Source: Chrysemys picta bellii
Lineage: Eukaryota > Chordata > Testudines > Emydidae
NCBI RefSeq assembly: GCF_011386835.1
Contig: NC_088791.1
Coordinates: 29,672,998-29,736,997, forward strand
Reading direction: 5' to 3'
Length of the DNA stretch: 64,000 bases
In this document: piece by piece, positions 28,506 through 40,679 of the stretch
Layout: each line of letters starts with the position of its first letter
How positions within the stretch are numbered: the first letter of the stretch is position 1
The notes under the pieces: model-generated
Seen by the model: the letters and a program-made list of their open reading frames with translations, nothing else
What the model was told of the DNA's origin: nothing
The model's database searches: none
Translations under genes and position numbers: made by a program

Positions 28506-30790
28506 ATGTTTGCAATGGAGACTGAACAGAACAAACCTTTTGCACAGTGCGCTGCTTCATGGGAGCTCAGCCTGATTTTGGTAAATCTCTGGTGTGAGGC
28601 CAGCAAAACTGTGGATTTTAGTAATGACCACAAATTCCAGCAAACGGTGAAGAAGCTGGCAGCTGTGCAAATTTATCAGCTTGGTGACCTGTGCAAGGAG
28701 TGGATTAAGTGGCTCAAGAGTGAGTACCGGAAAACCGGGAATCAGAACCACACCTTGGGCAACTCACCGGCCCATTTTATGAGGAGTTTGACTGGGCACT
28801 GAGCACTGCACCCAGCACAGAGCCAACTGTGGTGCATGATGACCTGGTCAGGTGGGATGGTGCCTTGCTGGCACCAACGTCCAGTATTGGAACTGATGGG
28901 AGCCAGCAGTCAGTAACGAGTGAGGACTATGAGGTCCCTGTGTTGCTGAAATTGGTCCCAGAGCAGGCTTTGGAACAGGATCAGCAGCAGCAGCAAATTC
29001 TGGGTCCATACTCAGAGGAGCCATTTGATGCACCCCCTGAGGAACAGCCCCCTGCAGAACCTGTAGCAGACACAGAAGCTGCCCTGAGTTTCTGTCACCA
29101 TAGTCATGTTTATTAATACAGTAGTGAGCGGGATTTCTGTTCTATGAACCAATGCAAAAGTTATGAGAGGCCCCGGTTAGCAGCATGTATTTGCTAATTG
29201 CCGATTTTATGCAGTGGCTTGGTGTTCCACCCTCCCTCTCCCTCCCACCATGTGGAGTTCAAAATGGTAGCTGGGAAAAGCAAATAGTAAACCTTTAAGG
29301 TGAGGTTTTAGTGGAAAGGCACAGATTTTTGCTAGGGCCATTCCTATTTCTTAAAAATAATAACCTTACATTGCCATGCCTGTAAGTATGTTGCTCTGTA
29401 ACCATTCAATGGTCTATCAAGCCACCTGGAGACAGTGAACTGTGTAGTGGTGAGGGAGGTGGAAATATGTTCCATTTACGAATCTAGTCCATTTCCGTTC
29501 AAGGTAGTTCAGGCAGCCCATAGGTGACAAAATCATTTGTACCATATTCGACTGGAGTTTGAAATTTTGTCCAGAAATGTGCTGGTGGAGAGAGTAGGGA
29601 GCAGGAAGGCTGTGGAGTTCTGTGCGTTTGCATGCAGCTAATCATGGGTGCTGATAACTGCAAACTTTTCCAGAAGCCAGAATACCAGATAGGTAGTCAC
29701 ATCTCAGGGAAGGGCATATTTTCCAGGGCCAACTCGGAAGCTCACCAGCCCACTCCACTCAGAGATTTGCTGTTCAGTCACTGTATGTTTGAATACCTTG
29801 GTTGCATACACTACATGTTTCCCATCAGCAGCTTAGAATAACATCTCCCTTTGCCAACTGGGCACCACAAGAACCGTTATGTCCTCCAAAACGTGGAAGG
29901 CCTGAAAGGATAGAAAATTTTTTTGTAGCACAGCCACTGATGGCAGCCTGCCCTCCCGCACCCCTGCAACCCAAGTAGCTTTGCAATTTTCTAAAATCAA
30001 AAAAGCAGCTTTGCATTTGTACCTCAGCACTGTGCCTGCAATTCTTTCGCTACAATTTATCAGGCTGTGTCCAGGGAGCTTCTGTGGTCTGAAGCATCCC
30101 TCTTACTATATATTGAAGTTCAGCTTGTAAACGTAACATTTTATGTTGCGCAAGGATTTCCTGCACTGAGCTATTGATACAGTAACCCTCTGTTTCTTGT
30201 CCTGTTCCGGGCCCCTCAACCTCGGCAGGCTGCTGTACTTCCACGACCGGCCCACACTGCAGAAGAACCTGGGTCACTGCATCTTCACGGATCATTCCAA
30301 GAGGAAGTGTTTCCCTGATGAACTTTTGGCTGAAGTTCTGAACAGGGCCAACAAGTCGGCCCAGTACCAAAGACAGAGCGACTTACAGCTAGAGGAAATG
30401 CACGGCAAGAGGCAAGAGGAAAGGATCAGGCTGGCTGCACACAGCTTGAGGACAGGGTTTCAGCATGTGAGCAGGCATTGGCTTCACAGTTCCTGCTGCA
30501 TCACTCACACCAGGGCCTGAGTTCCCTGTGCGGTACCATGTGATATAATCCAGAAACAGCTTGGAAAACTCCATGGCTGGGTGGCCCATGCAATCAGCCC
30601 CCCATGAGTGTCTGTACAGAGCAACCTTACCCCATGCAGCCCTCCATATTGACCCCTGCCCCCAGCGCTGAGTGCATGGCAAATGGGGAAAGGAGAACAG
30701 GTGGCCAGGGGACATGCAATGGCAGGTCTGTCTTCTATGTAATTTCACTGTTCGTACTTGTTAATGCACTTGTTAGGTTTTTTTTTCCTA
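28506..30790 (+). pseudogene. Harbinger Myb/SANT-like DNA-binding gene, decayed
   Basis: At 28540-28800 the translation has the spacing of the Myb/SANT-like (trihelix) domain: WELSLILVNLW, then LCKEWIKWLKSEYRK and NHTLGNS. At 28829-29116 an acidic Pro/Gln-rich stretch follows (EQDQQQQQI; EEQPPAEP). At 30310-30470 a charged helix (DELLAEVLNRANKSAQYQRQ; EEMHGKRQEERIRLAA) matches the C-terminal part of such proteins. Frame changes between these blocks show either introns or decay; frameshifts make decay more likely. In this superfamily the Myb-like protein binds the ends and assists transposase nuclear import. Confidence 0.55.
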
Positions 30791-30913
30791 TAAGGGTCTG
30801 TTGTTACTGGTGTTTTGGAGTGGTAATGGCAGCTAGCCTGCCTGGTAATGGGTGGATGTTGTACTTCTCTAATACGTGCATGTGTGTATGTGTATATATA
30901 TATATATCTATAT

Positions 30914-31580
30914 TGTGACAGACCCAGACCAGTGGGGTACAGGAGTCTGGTAGAGGGCAAATATACTGGTCACTGGATGAGTAGTTTTCTGTTCCCTGAG
31001 TGACCAGAGCAGGGGCTGCACTAGAGTAATCAGGAACCTGCTAGAACCAGTTAAGGCAGGGAGGCTAATTAGGATACCTAGAGCCAATTAAGAAGAAGCT
31101 GCTAGAATCAATTAAGGCAGGCTAATCAGGACACCTGGGTTTTAAAAGGAGCTCACTTCAGTTTGTGGTGTGAGTGTGGGGAGCTGGGAGCAAGAGGCAC
31201 AAGGAGCTGAGAGTGAGAGGGTGTGCTACTGGAGGACTGAGAAGTACAAGCGTTATCAGACACCAGGAGGAAGGTCCTGTGGTGAGAATAAGGAAGGTGT
31301 TTGGAGGAGGCCATGGGGAAGTAGCCCAGGGAGTTGTAGCTATCATGCAGCTGTTACAGGAGGCACTATAGACAGCTGCAGTCCACAGGGCCCTGGGCTG
31401 GAACCCGGAGTAGAGGGTGGGCCCGGGTTCCCCCCAAACCTCCTAATTGACCTGGACTGTGGGTTCTTCCAGAGGGGAAGGTCTCTGGGCTGTTCCCCAA
31501 CCCACATGATGAATCTCTGTGGCAAGAAAATCCGCCAATAAGCGCAGGACCCACCAAGATAGAGGAGGAACTTTGTCACA
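30914..31580 (+). repeat. LTR-like insertion, TG...CA ends
   Basis: It begins TGTGACAGACCC and ends CTTTGTCACA, with ATAT on both sides, and carries GTTTTAAAAGGAGCTCAC that could be a promoter core. The length of 667 nt suits a solo LTR. The flanking TATA-rich run makes the 4-bp duplication weak evidence. Family not identified. Confidence 0.5.
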
Positions 31581-32109
31581 ATATATAAAGTTTTTTATTT
31601 ACTCAAGAAAGTTTATTTCTATCACTGCTTCACATCATACAATGTGCATTCAAAATAATAATGGTAAACACATGATCAAGGGCAATTAGGAATTAATAAG
31701 CAAAGACTATCCCTCAATACATTTATCTATAGCAATTCATACTTCAATCACTTCCTTACATCAATCCATACTGTGAATTACCCACCTCCTACCATTTCAT
31801 AAGAGGTCATGTCATTCATAAGTACATTGCATGACACTAAAATTCCACACCCCTCCCCAAACACCCCACCCTTCCTCACAATCAATGAGCCCCAATACCA
31901 CCCCCCACAACAAGCACATTCATAAAGGTACTAGTCCCCCTCTTCCATTGGGCCATTCAAGTCCATAATGGGGGGGGCACAAAGCATCCCTGACTTCTGT
32001 TGCCTGGGTGCATCCAGCTCCAGTTGTGGTAGGTGCTCTTTCTGGCTGAGTGTACTGATTCAGTGGCCCTTGGCTGTCATAGGTCCATTCAGGAGGAAAT
32101 GGCTCACCT

Positions 32110-33095
32110 CTGGCTTCTCAACGATTGTGAAGAGCACAGCAAGCCACAGTAATGCGGCCAATGTTGGTGACACTGGACTCCAGATGGGTCTGCAGACATC
32201 TCCAAGGGGATTTCAATCTGCCAAAAGCACATTCAACAACCATTCTGCACCTGCTCAAAGTGTAATTAAACCATATTTTGCCAGACCCTCTGAAATCAGA
32301 ATACGGTTTCATAAGCAAAAGCAAAACTGGGCAGGTGGGGTCCCCGAAAATAACAGTGGGGACAGTAACTCCATTGATAATGTAATTTGGTGGGAGTGGT
32401 GTCCCAGCCTGCCCAGGAATGTAGACTCCTGATTGGTAAAAAAAAAAACCCTGGCATCATAAATTTTCCCGGTGCAACCCATGTTGACATTCATAAATCT
32501 CCCTCTGTGGTTCCACGCGGGCCTGTGGTTTATGTACTCATGTGCTCTTTGAGGAGGGCGAACTATGAGCACACAAGTTCCATGAATGGTCCCGGCACAG
32601 TTTGGAGACCCCATTCTCTCAAAGCCAGCAATTACTTCAGGAACGTCTTCGATGCCCGCCACTTTGGGGGTAAACCACACACCTAATTGCCTCAGAACCC
32701 TGCACCACCACTTTACCCACAGTTGACTTTCCAACCTCAAATTAGTTTGCAATGGACCTGTAGCAGTCTGCGGTAGCCCGCTTCCAGACAGCTATACAAA
32801 CCCGCTTCTGGACCAGCAAGGGTGGTCTCATGGTGTATTTTTATGCTAGCAGGTCACAGAAAACTGCTCAAAAAGCTCCAGAAATGTAGGTATCTTCATG
32901 TTAAATTTCTGGCCCCACTGCTGGTCATCTCAGGCCTGCATGACAATGTGATCCCACCCGGCTGTGCTTGTGGCCCTGCTCCAGAAGCACTGGTCTACAT
33001 AGGGGGCATCAGCAGCTATTCTGAGTGCAATGATCAGCATCAGCCAGTGCGAGTCTGCCATGCCTTCGTACTCCATCTAATCTGTCTCCTCCTAA
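32110..33095 (-). pseudogene. Harbinger DDE transposase (HARBI1-like), decayed
   Basis: The minus-strand translation shows GWDHIVMQA near 33000, then GSPNCAGTIHGTC, GRFMNVNMGCTGKIYDARVF, and RCRMVVECAFGRLKSPWRC with CCALHN at the end. These are the DDE_Tnp_4 landmarks. The first catalytic Asp, normally in a GxIDGTH context, is His here; the second Asp (YDA) and the Glu (VECAFG) remain. In-frame stops lie upstream of 32752 and a frame change lies near 32315. Function lost. Confidence 0.8.
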
Positions 33096-33219
33096 GGTGA
33101 CCAGATACCAAGTGTGAAAAATCAGGACAGGGGGTGGAGGGTAATAGGCACCCATGTAAGAAAAAGCCCCAAATATTGGGACTGTCCCTATAAAATCAGG
33201 ACATCTGGTCACCCTACCT
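33096..33219. mobile_element. Small MITE with GGTGACCAGAT ends
   Basis: AAGGTGACCAGATACC at the left pairs with ATCTGGTCACCCT at the right; the interior (AAATCAGGACAGGGGG ... CCCTATAAAATCAGGACATC) is itself partly symmetrical. It sits at the N-terminal edge of the transposase remnant. Confidence 0.6.
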
Positions 33220-33679
33220 CCTCCTGCTTCATCTTAAGCTGTGTCAAGTGCCTTTAATGGGTCTGAAAACATTGCTGAAATGCTCACCAGCACCTCACCG
33301 AAGCCCTGCCTGATTCCTGACACAGGAGAGAAAGTCCAAGCAAGAGAAGTTCTTTAAAAGTGCACAGACCATCAAGCAGTATTGGTGGGCTGTTCAAACT
33401 TCCTGTACTATGCAGGTTGGGCAGTCAAGTTTTCCCCCAGTGTACCACAGTCAAAGGGCTGGAGCGGCCATGTTTCAGGAGGGCACTAGGAAGCCTGGGT
33501 TTGTTTGACTTGGGTCTGCATGCTGCAGTGTGGAGGCCAGAGACCTAGGTTCAAGTCTGAGTTAGAAAATTCTTAATGTAGGATTAACAATCAGTGTAGA
33601 CACTTCAAGCCCTGGGTTCTCTAACCCAGGATCAGCTAACTCAAGTCCCACTAATCCAGTGCTTACATTGCAGTGTAGA

Positions 33680-34122
33680 CATAGGCACCAACATCCCCTC
33701 TTTCCCCTGGGGGCTTGACCCCCCTCTGCCCCCGGCTCCGCCCCCCACTCCACCCCTTCCATGAGGCACTGCCCCCATTCCAACCTCTTCCCCAAAGTCT
33801 TCGCCCCCTCCCTGCCCCTATTCTAATTCCTTCCCCAAATCCCCACCCGTTCCCTGCCTCCTCCCCTGAGCACGCCACTTTCCTGCTCCTCCCCCCACCC
33901 TCCCGGAGCGTGCTAACGCTGCCAAACAGTTGTTTGGCAGTGGTCGGGCGGGAAGTGCTGGGAGGTAGGCGGAGGAGCAGGGACGCAGCATGCTCATGGG
34001 AGGGGGAGGAGGAGGTTGGGTGGGGGAGGAGGGGAGCTTGGCTGCCAGTGGATGCAGAGCACCCACTAATTTTTCCCCGTGGGTGCTCCAGCCCCAAAGC
34101 ACCCACAGAGTCAATGCCTATG
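33680..34122. mobile_element. Non-autonomous hAT, 8-bp TSD AGTGTAGA, in Harbinger end
   Basis: CATAGGCACC and AATGCCTATG form the ends. AGTGTAGA is at 33672-33679 and 34123-34130, so the element landed inside the right TIR of the Harbinger. The interior is C-rich on plus. A related piece lies at 57850-58025. Confidence 0.82.
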
Positions 34123-34364
34123 AGTGTAGACATGCCCAGAAAAAGCCAGCAGTCTAGCTGTAGAGCTGCCTAAGCTAGCCAATGGAAGATGCTGATGAGA
34201 GGCGTGAGAGGTGCCTAAGTCCAGGCTGCAGGGAGGTGCCTCTCTCTACTTGCAATCCATACCTTGGAACCCCTCTCCTGGAGTTAGGTGGCTTACGCGC
34301 TTTAGCTGTTTCTTGTGAGAATTAGTTAGGCAGCTGCGGGAGGAGAAGGTGGTACCCACCGTAT

Positions 34365-34512
34365 AACTTTTAGCCCAGTGGTTAGAGCACTCAACCTGGG
34401 ATGTGGGAGCCCCAGGTTCAATTCCCCCCTTCTGGCTGGCAGGGAGAAAGAATTTGAACAAGGGTCTCGCACTTTGCAGAAGAGCGAAGTAACACCTGAG
34501 CTATGGGACATT
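34365..34512. repeat. Pair of tRNA-like segments in opposite orientation
   Basis: Plus: TTAGCCCAGTGGTTAGAGCA followed by CCAGGTTCAATTCCC. Minus, starting near 34508: CATAGCTCAGGTGTTA followed by CTTGTTCAAATTC. Each has pol III A- and B-box spacing but no acceptor-stem pairing of a functional tRNA. Probably part of a larger SINE-like or composite repeat extending to about 34830. Confidence 0.5.
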
Positions 34513-35514
34513 CTGATGGCAGGCTCCCTCTATTTCTCCTGTTGATGCTGTTCCACTGTGTAATTACTTAAAAAGTCATTGAGCCACAGACTCTGTAGTC
34601 TGTAGTCAGTGACTCTGTAGTCAGACAACCCACCTGGGAGGTGGAAGAGCCGTGGCCCGGCCCCCTGCTCCAATACAATAATCTCTGAATTTGGCCCAGT
34701 GTCTTAAGCAAGACGGCGTACATGCACAATTGGGTGATGGGTGAAGGAAGGGCTCTTGCTGCCACGTAAAGAGAGTATGACAAGCAGAATCTATGCCCCG
34801 TGCAGTTTTGCTGGTTCACAATAAGGAGGAAGTGGAAATTTCCAGTAACTAACTAGTACTCAGAGCCATCCCAGGCCAGATAATTTTTAATTCAGATTTC
34901 TTTATTGTACCCTGGCATTTCAAGTCATTTTTATGACATGCTGAGGGTTGTAAAATTTAGAAAGGCAGCAATTTTGGGCTGATGATTAAAATTTATATGT
35001 TTACATTATACCACTAGTGCCACCAAAGCAACGTGCAGCACTTTGTCTTTCATAATGCAGAGTTTTGCAATCTTCACTGCCAGTATTACAAATGATGCCA
35101 GGTTATTCTGAGTACAAACAGCAGAATTTTTAATAAAATATTTCAATTATTTTACCTTTTAAAAATTGACCACATTTTTCTTAAAATGTGAACTTTCTTC
35201 ATTTTCATTGGAAGCTTGCTTCTTGCCAACTTCACAGTGTGAGTTTCTCAGCAATAAAAGGTCTGTAACAAAGTTCAAAATTTTAACCATATTTGTACTG
35301 AGTCTGGCTACAGCAACATGCACAATCTGCACTACAACAGGGGCTAGTGGCATGTGAGATCACAATGAACTGAGAATCATAGCAGTGAGTGGAAGCCAAG
35401 TTATAAAGTAACCCAGGTCTGGTTTTGATGGTCCATGGGGAATCAGGGAGGGCAATACATTGGAGCTTGGCTTGCTCTGTGCTTTGGTATGGAACTGGTC
35501 ACTCTAATGCTGTT

Positions 35515-36790
35515 TACAAAATCATAGACTCTGAGGCTGAAGGGCCCATCACAATCATCTAGTCCAGGGGTAGGCAACCTATGGCACACATGCCAAAGAC
35601 GGCACGCGAGCTGATTTTCAGTGGCACTCACACTGCCCGGGTCCTGGCCACCGGTCTGGGGGGCTCTGCATTTTAATTTAATTTTAAATGAAGCTTCTTA
35701 AACATTTTAAAAACCTTATTTACTTTACATACAACAATAATTTAGTTATATATTATAGACTTAAAGAAAGAGACCTTCTAAAAATGTTAAAATGTATTAC
35801 TGGCACGCAAAACCTTAAATTAGAGTGAATAAATGAAGACTCGGCGCACCACTTCTGAAAGGTTGCCAACCCCTGATCTAGTCTGACCTCCTGCACATTG
35901 TGGGCCACAGAACCTCACCCACCCACTCCTACAATAGGCCGATAACCTCTGGCTGAGTTACTGAAGTTCTCAAATCTTGATTTAAAGACTTCAAGTTACA
36001 GAGATTCCACCATTTACTCTAGTTCAAACCAGCAAGTGACCCGTGCCCCACATTGCAGAGAAAGGGGGAAACCCCCAAGGTCTCTGCCAATCTGACCTGG
36101 GGGGAAATTCCTTCCTAATCCCAAATAGGGTGGTCAGTTAGACCCTGAGCATGTGGACAAGACTCACCAGCCAGACACCTGGGAAAGAATTCTCTGTAGC
36201 AGCTCAGAGCCCTCCGCATCTAGTGTCTCATTTCTGGCTGCTGGGGATATTTGCTAAAAGCAGTTCCGGATGGGCCATATGCCACTGTAGGCAACCTCAT
36301 CATCCCCTTCCCTCTATAAACTTAGCAAGCTCAGTCTTGAATTAAGTTTGTTTTTTGCCCCCACTGCTCCTCTTGGAAGGCTGTTCCAGAACGTCACTCC
36401 TTTGATGGTTAGAAACCTTCATCTAATTTCAAGCCTAAACTTGTTGATGGCCAGTTTATATCTATTTATTCTTGTTCCAACATTGGCCCTTAACTTAAAT
36501 AACTCCTCTCCCTCCCTTGGTGTTTATCGCGCTGACATATTCATAGAGAGCAGTCAGATCTCTCCTCAGCCTTAGTTTTGTTAGGCTAAACGAGCTAAGC
36601 TCCTTAAGTCTCCTCTCGTAAAGCAGGTTCTCCACTCCACTGATCATCCCAATAGCCCCTCCCTGAACATGTTCCAGTTTGAATTAATCTTTCTTAAACA
36701 TGGGAGACTAGAACTACTCAGACTACTCCAGATGTGCTATCACCAGTGCCTTGTACAATGGTAATAACACTTCCTCTCCATGTCGTTTTA
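35515..36790 (-). mobile_element. CR1 LINE, 3' part, interrupted by hAT
   Basis: The reverse orientation CR1 3' UTR (CATAGACTCTGAGGCTGAAG; CTAGTCTGACCTCCTGCAC) runs into ORF2 C-terminal sequence around 36300-36750. It is split by the hAT at 35565-35875; removing that restores the CR1 text. Confidence 0.8.
35565..35875 (+). mobile_element. Non-autonomous hAT, 8-bp TSD ATCTAGTC
   Basis: The ends CAGGGGTAGGCAACC and GGTTGCCAACCCCTG are flanked by ATCTAGTC at 35557-35564 and 35876-35883. Because the host CR1 sequence is known from the other copies, the duplication is unambiguous. Confidence 0.92.
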
Positions 36791-37727
36791 ATACAGGCTA
36801 AGTCCTGGGGGGAATAAATAGCGCCAATACAGAAAAAATAGGCCTGGATTTGCCTCACCCCTGGAAATGGTTGGAAGGGAGGGCTCTGGGGTGTAAAACT
36901 TCACAGCATTCCCCTGGCAGAGCTTTCCTTGGATTGGTTCATCTAAGGGGCAGGGTTTGCACCCCTGAGGAATAGCCAGTGGCTTTGGTCCCAACAGCCA
37001 CAGATAGCCCAGAATCTAGGCAGACTCTGTGGGATCTGCAAGAGGCTAGGGCTATCACCCTTGGGCCCTGTACCCCAGCGCCTGCTGCAGCATCCCTCTG
37101 GCTCCTTGGCAGCACTGCTCCGTACAAGTCACACTGTCAGGGAAACTCCTCCAACAGCTGCTCCAAGGATATCCCTTTAATGATGGGTTTGTCTAGCATG
37201 GAGTGGGGATGTGGGAGAGATAATGCACTCCGAGATATAAGCAGGGCTGGGGGGAGACGCTGCACAACCTCCAGCAAAGGCTCTGACCTGTCACATCACA
37301 CATACTTGGATACAGCAGCTTGCTCATATTGTGTAGAAAATATGAATGTCTTCAATTGTTAGCAGGAATATTTCCATTGCATTGCTGGAGCTGGCTGCTT
37401 TCAGTCAATCATTTTTGTTCCCATTGTGTTTTCATTGATAATTCTATTAACTTTTCTCCATTAATGTGGACCCAGCCCTGTGGCTTCTGATCACGCTCCT
37501 GGAAGAACAAAGAAACCCATCATCTCTCGCACATCTCACATGTACAATAAAGCCAAAGCAAAAAAGAGAAGACTTCAGCCACATGAGGATGTGCTGGCTT
37601 CAGCAGGCCTAGTTACCAGCTGAGGGCCGGCAGACAGGGTGAGAGATGGTGGGCAGAGAAACTTGCTGCAATCACCCTCTTTGGGGGAGGGATCGAGAGA
37701 AGTTATCACAGCCCCTGAAGGCCATGT

Positions 37728-37935
37728 GGCCAAGGTGACTATGGAACGCACATGTAGCGCCGACAGACCCCGGCCGTCAGTGGGTGGGATTGAACCTGGG
37801 ACCTCTGGAGTTTAGGGCATGAGCCAAAAGCCAACTGGCTGTTAGCTAAGGCTGTAGAGCAGACTCAATCTCTCTCTCTCCAAGTGGTCTCGGTGCCACT
37901 AGATGGGACAGAACACCACCCCCAGAGTTACACAC
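37728..37935 (-). mobile_element. SINE-like repeat with tRNA-like half, second copy
   Basis: The reverse complement of this stretch shares the leader ATCTAGTGGCACCGAGACCA, the GA run and a B box GGTTCAATCCC with 19768-19967. The A-box region is less clear. Confidence 0.6.
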
Positions 37936-38085
37936 AGATCTGCATTTTCTCCTTAGCAGCTTCTTTCATAGGCAGGGCTTCTGGATTATCCCAAAATACT
38001 GCTTCCACTTGACTGAAACTTCCAGAGATAGTGATAGTGGTGTCACTGCAGGTCCTCCCTCAGTGCGAATCACCCTTCTGGCAAG

Positions 38086-39139
38086 CAATACCGGATTTAC
38101 AATGGCGCCACTCCCACGGTTGAAAGGGGCCCCGTCCCGCTCTTGTCCTCCCCCCACTCTCTCCTGTGGGGTCAGAGAAGCTTGATGCTGCCGGCTGCTG
38201 CGGCTCCGAGGCAGCCTCTGCCGGCAGCAGCCTGGCTCCTCCCCTGCCTCTTTCCCCAGCGTGCTACATTCCCTCCCCCGCTCCCTGCCGCCAATCAGCT
38301 GGATCAGCTGCTTACCGGCAGGAGTGGGGAGAGGAGGCAGGGGTGAGGCCTTGGGGAAGGAAGGGGCTGGAATTGAGGCATACCCCCTCCAGCCCCCAGC
38401 GTGAGCACTCCCACGACCCCAGCCCACACTCCCAGCCCTCTGCCCACACTGACCACTGCACCCCCTCACAAACCCCCAGCCCCCTGCACCCCCTCACATA
38501 CCCCAAGCCCCCTGCCCTGACTCCTGCACTCCCACACACACACCCAGCCCCTGCACCCCCTCACACACATCCAGCCCCCTGTCCTGACCCCTGCACTCCC
38601 CTCACACCTCCCCAGCCCTGACTCCTGCATCCTCCCCTCATGCCCCCCAGCCCCTGCCCTGAAACCTGCATCCCTTCACACACCCCCAGCCCCCTGCCCT
38701 GACTCCTGCACCCCCCCACAGCCCCACCCCCATCCTGAGAACCAAACAGGAGCTGCCCCACGTGAGTGCTCCACACCTCAGCCTCCTGCCCCAACCCTGA
38801 GCCCCCTCCCTCGCCCTAGCTCCTGGCCAGACCCCACACCCGAACATTTTTTTACAATATTTGGAAAGATCATTAAGTGGTCCGTCAAGACCCTCCGTGA
38901 TTTTCAAGTGGTCTGTGGAAAAATAAGCTAGACTACCAGAACAATCAAGGTACCTCACTTTATTTTCATTTACTTGCTATTACTTATAGGAGGAGGATGA
39001 AGAAAAAAAGAATGAAAAATGGGGGTGGGCGGAGATAAGAGAGAATGTTCTTTTTCTTGGCTGGGTCCCCAGGAGGAGCCCCAAAAATGAAGCTGAGCAC
39101 AGGGCTGGGGGGGCCCCACTAACTCTAAATCCACCACTG
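38086..39139. repeat. hAT-like element with C-rich minisatellite
   Basis: The left end (CCGGATTTACAATGGCGCC) and right end (GGCCCCACTAACTCTAAATCC) are loosely inverted. Between about 38400 and 38830 units of CCAGCCCCCTGCCCTGACTC and CTGCACCCCCTCACA recur. Boundaries are approximate and no clear TSD was found. Confidence 0.45.
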
Positions 39140-39268
39140 GCTGTCACGTCACCTGGGCTGGAGATACTGTCAGGGCCAGTGTAACCACTAGGCGAACTAG
39201 GTGACTGCCTAGGGCACCAAGATTTAGGGGTGCCAAAAAGTGGTGCCCCCCAATTTTATTTTACACTA

Positions 39269-39930
39269 CAGTGGAGTCACATCTTACATGGGGATTAGGT
39301 TCTAAAGTCACCGCGTAAGAGGAAAATCGCGTATAGTGAAAATTACCATAAAGTACAGCATACATTAGAACTGGGGTCCTCAACCTACGGCACGCATGCC
39401 AAAGGTGGCACGCAAGCCGATTTTTTTTTAATGGCAGGCTGTGGGTCCTGGCCGCCGCTGAGTCTGCTGCCGGGTTCTGTTCACTCAGCCAGCAGCGGGC
39501 TGAGCAGGGCCAGCAGTGGCCGGCACCTGCCAGCCGGGGTCCCGGCCGCCGGCCCTGCTCAGCCCACTGACGATCTGGGGTTCTGGCTGCCGGCCCCCTG
39601 CCAGCCAGGGTCTCGGCCACCGGCCCCGCTCAGCCTCCTGCCAGCCTGGGTGAACGGCAGGAGGCTGAGCGGAGTCGCCGGCTGGGACCCCCGGCTGGCA
39701 GCTGAGTGAATGGAACCCCAGGCTGACAGCAGGCTCAGCGGTGGCTGGGACCCGCAGCCTGCCATTAAAAAAAAAAATCAGCTCGTGTGCCACCTTTGGC
39801 ACGCGTGCCGTAGGTTGAGGACCCCTGTTCTAGTGTGTACTGTGCTTTATGGTAATTTTCACTATACGCAATTTTCCTCTTACGTGCTGACCTTAGAACC
39901 TAACCCCCCGCGTAAGATGTGCCTCCACTG
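39269..39930. mobile_element. 662-bp fold-back element with TA target site
   Basis: CAGTGGAGTCACATCTTAC at the left pairs with CAGTGGAGGCACATCTTAC read from the right, and the complementarity continues for roughly 200-240 nt per arm through TCCTCAACCTACGGCACGC. TA flanks both sides, as for Tc1/mariner or pogo MITEs. The inner arm resembles the CAGGGGT hAT family, so it may be a composite. The loop is GC-rich with short CCAGCC repeats. Confidence 0.8.
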
Positions 39931-40435
39931 TATTCATTTTTAAAAATTTATAATAAGCCCTCTTACTTTTAAAAATGATTGCTTGCCCCTCTCCCCGCCT
40001 CAGGCTTTTCTGGCAACCCTGTTGCCAGGTATCCAGTTTTAGACTGGAAACACCAGTAGAAAAGGGGATCTGAGTGTCCGGTTAGCAGTGCTGACTGGAA
40101 ACTAAATGTCCGGTTATAGGAGTAACCACATTAGCCTCTGCTCCTCCCACTCCAACACTCACCCAGAAGGCTGGAAGAGAACCTGTCCTGCTACTGTGGG
40201 AGGAGGGGCAGCTCAGTGCAGAGACAGACAAAGAGAATGGGCTAGAACCAGGTAGGTACCCACTCTATGTGGGCAAGGGTGGGGGGGGGGATCCTGTTTA
40301 CCCCCTCCCCAGCCCTGCTGCGCTTGCTGTTTACCCCCTGGCCCCTCCCTTGCTCCAGAGAACAACTCTAGCTCCTGCCCCACTGTGCTTTTACCCCCGG
40401 CCCCTTTTACAATCATTCCCAGGGGGGCCCACAAA

Positions 40436-40668
40436 CAGGGCAGGCTCTAGCATTTTTGCCGCCCCAGCAACACCAAAAAAAAAAAAAAAAGCCGCGATCG
40501 GCGGCAGCTCTACCGCCACTTCATTCTACAGGTGGCAATTCAGCAGCCGGTCTTTGACTCCAAGAGGGAGTGACGGCCCCATCGCCCGAACAGCCGGATG
40601 TGCCGCCCCCCTCTTCATTGGCCGCCCCAGGCACCTGCTTGCCACGCTGGTGCCTGGAGCCGGCCCTG
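40436..40668. mobile_element. Non-autonomous hAT, 8-bp TSD CCCACAAA
   Basis: CAGGGCAGGCTCTAGC and GAGCCGGCCCTG form the ends, with CCCACAAA at 40428-40435 and 40669-40676. A short member of the family at 2498-4016. Confidence 0.9.
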
Positions 40669-40679
40669 CCCACAAATAT

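Larger units (their letters stand above)
28096..34137. mobile_element. Near full-length PIF/Harbinger transposon
   Basis: Left TIR GGGGCTTGTATGTCTACACT, followed by GCAATGTAAGC. The right end has the complementary segment GCTTACATTGCAGTGTAGA before a nested hAT, then CATGCCC to 34137. Inside are a Myb/SANT-like gene on plus and a DDE transposase on minus, the standard two-gene Harbinger set in convergent arrangement. A 667-nt LTR-like block, a small MITE and a hAT have inserted since. Both genes are decayed. Confidence 0.72.

Noticed and set aside
29825..30370. Minus-strand frames overlapping the Myb-like remnant.
   Set aside because: They mirror the plus-strand Myb C-terminal text, which alone makes sense for a Harbinger protein.
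34367..34425. tRNA gene.
   Set aside because: A and B boxes are present but the acceptor stem and CCA-proximal pairing are not, and it is adjacent to a second degenerate copy.
38166..38621. A 151-codon Pro/His-rich open frame.
   Set aside because: Low-complexity C-rich tandem repeat with mirror frames on the other strand.
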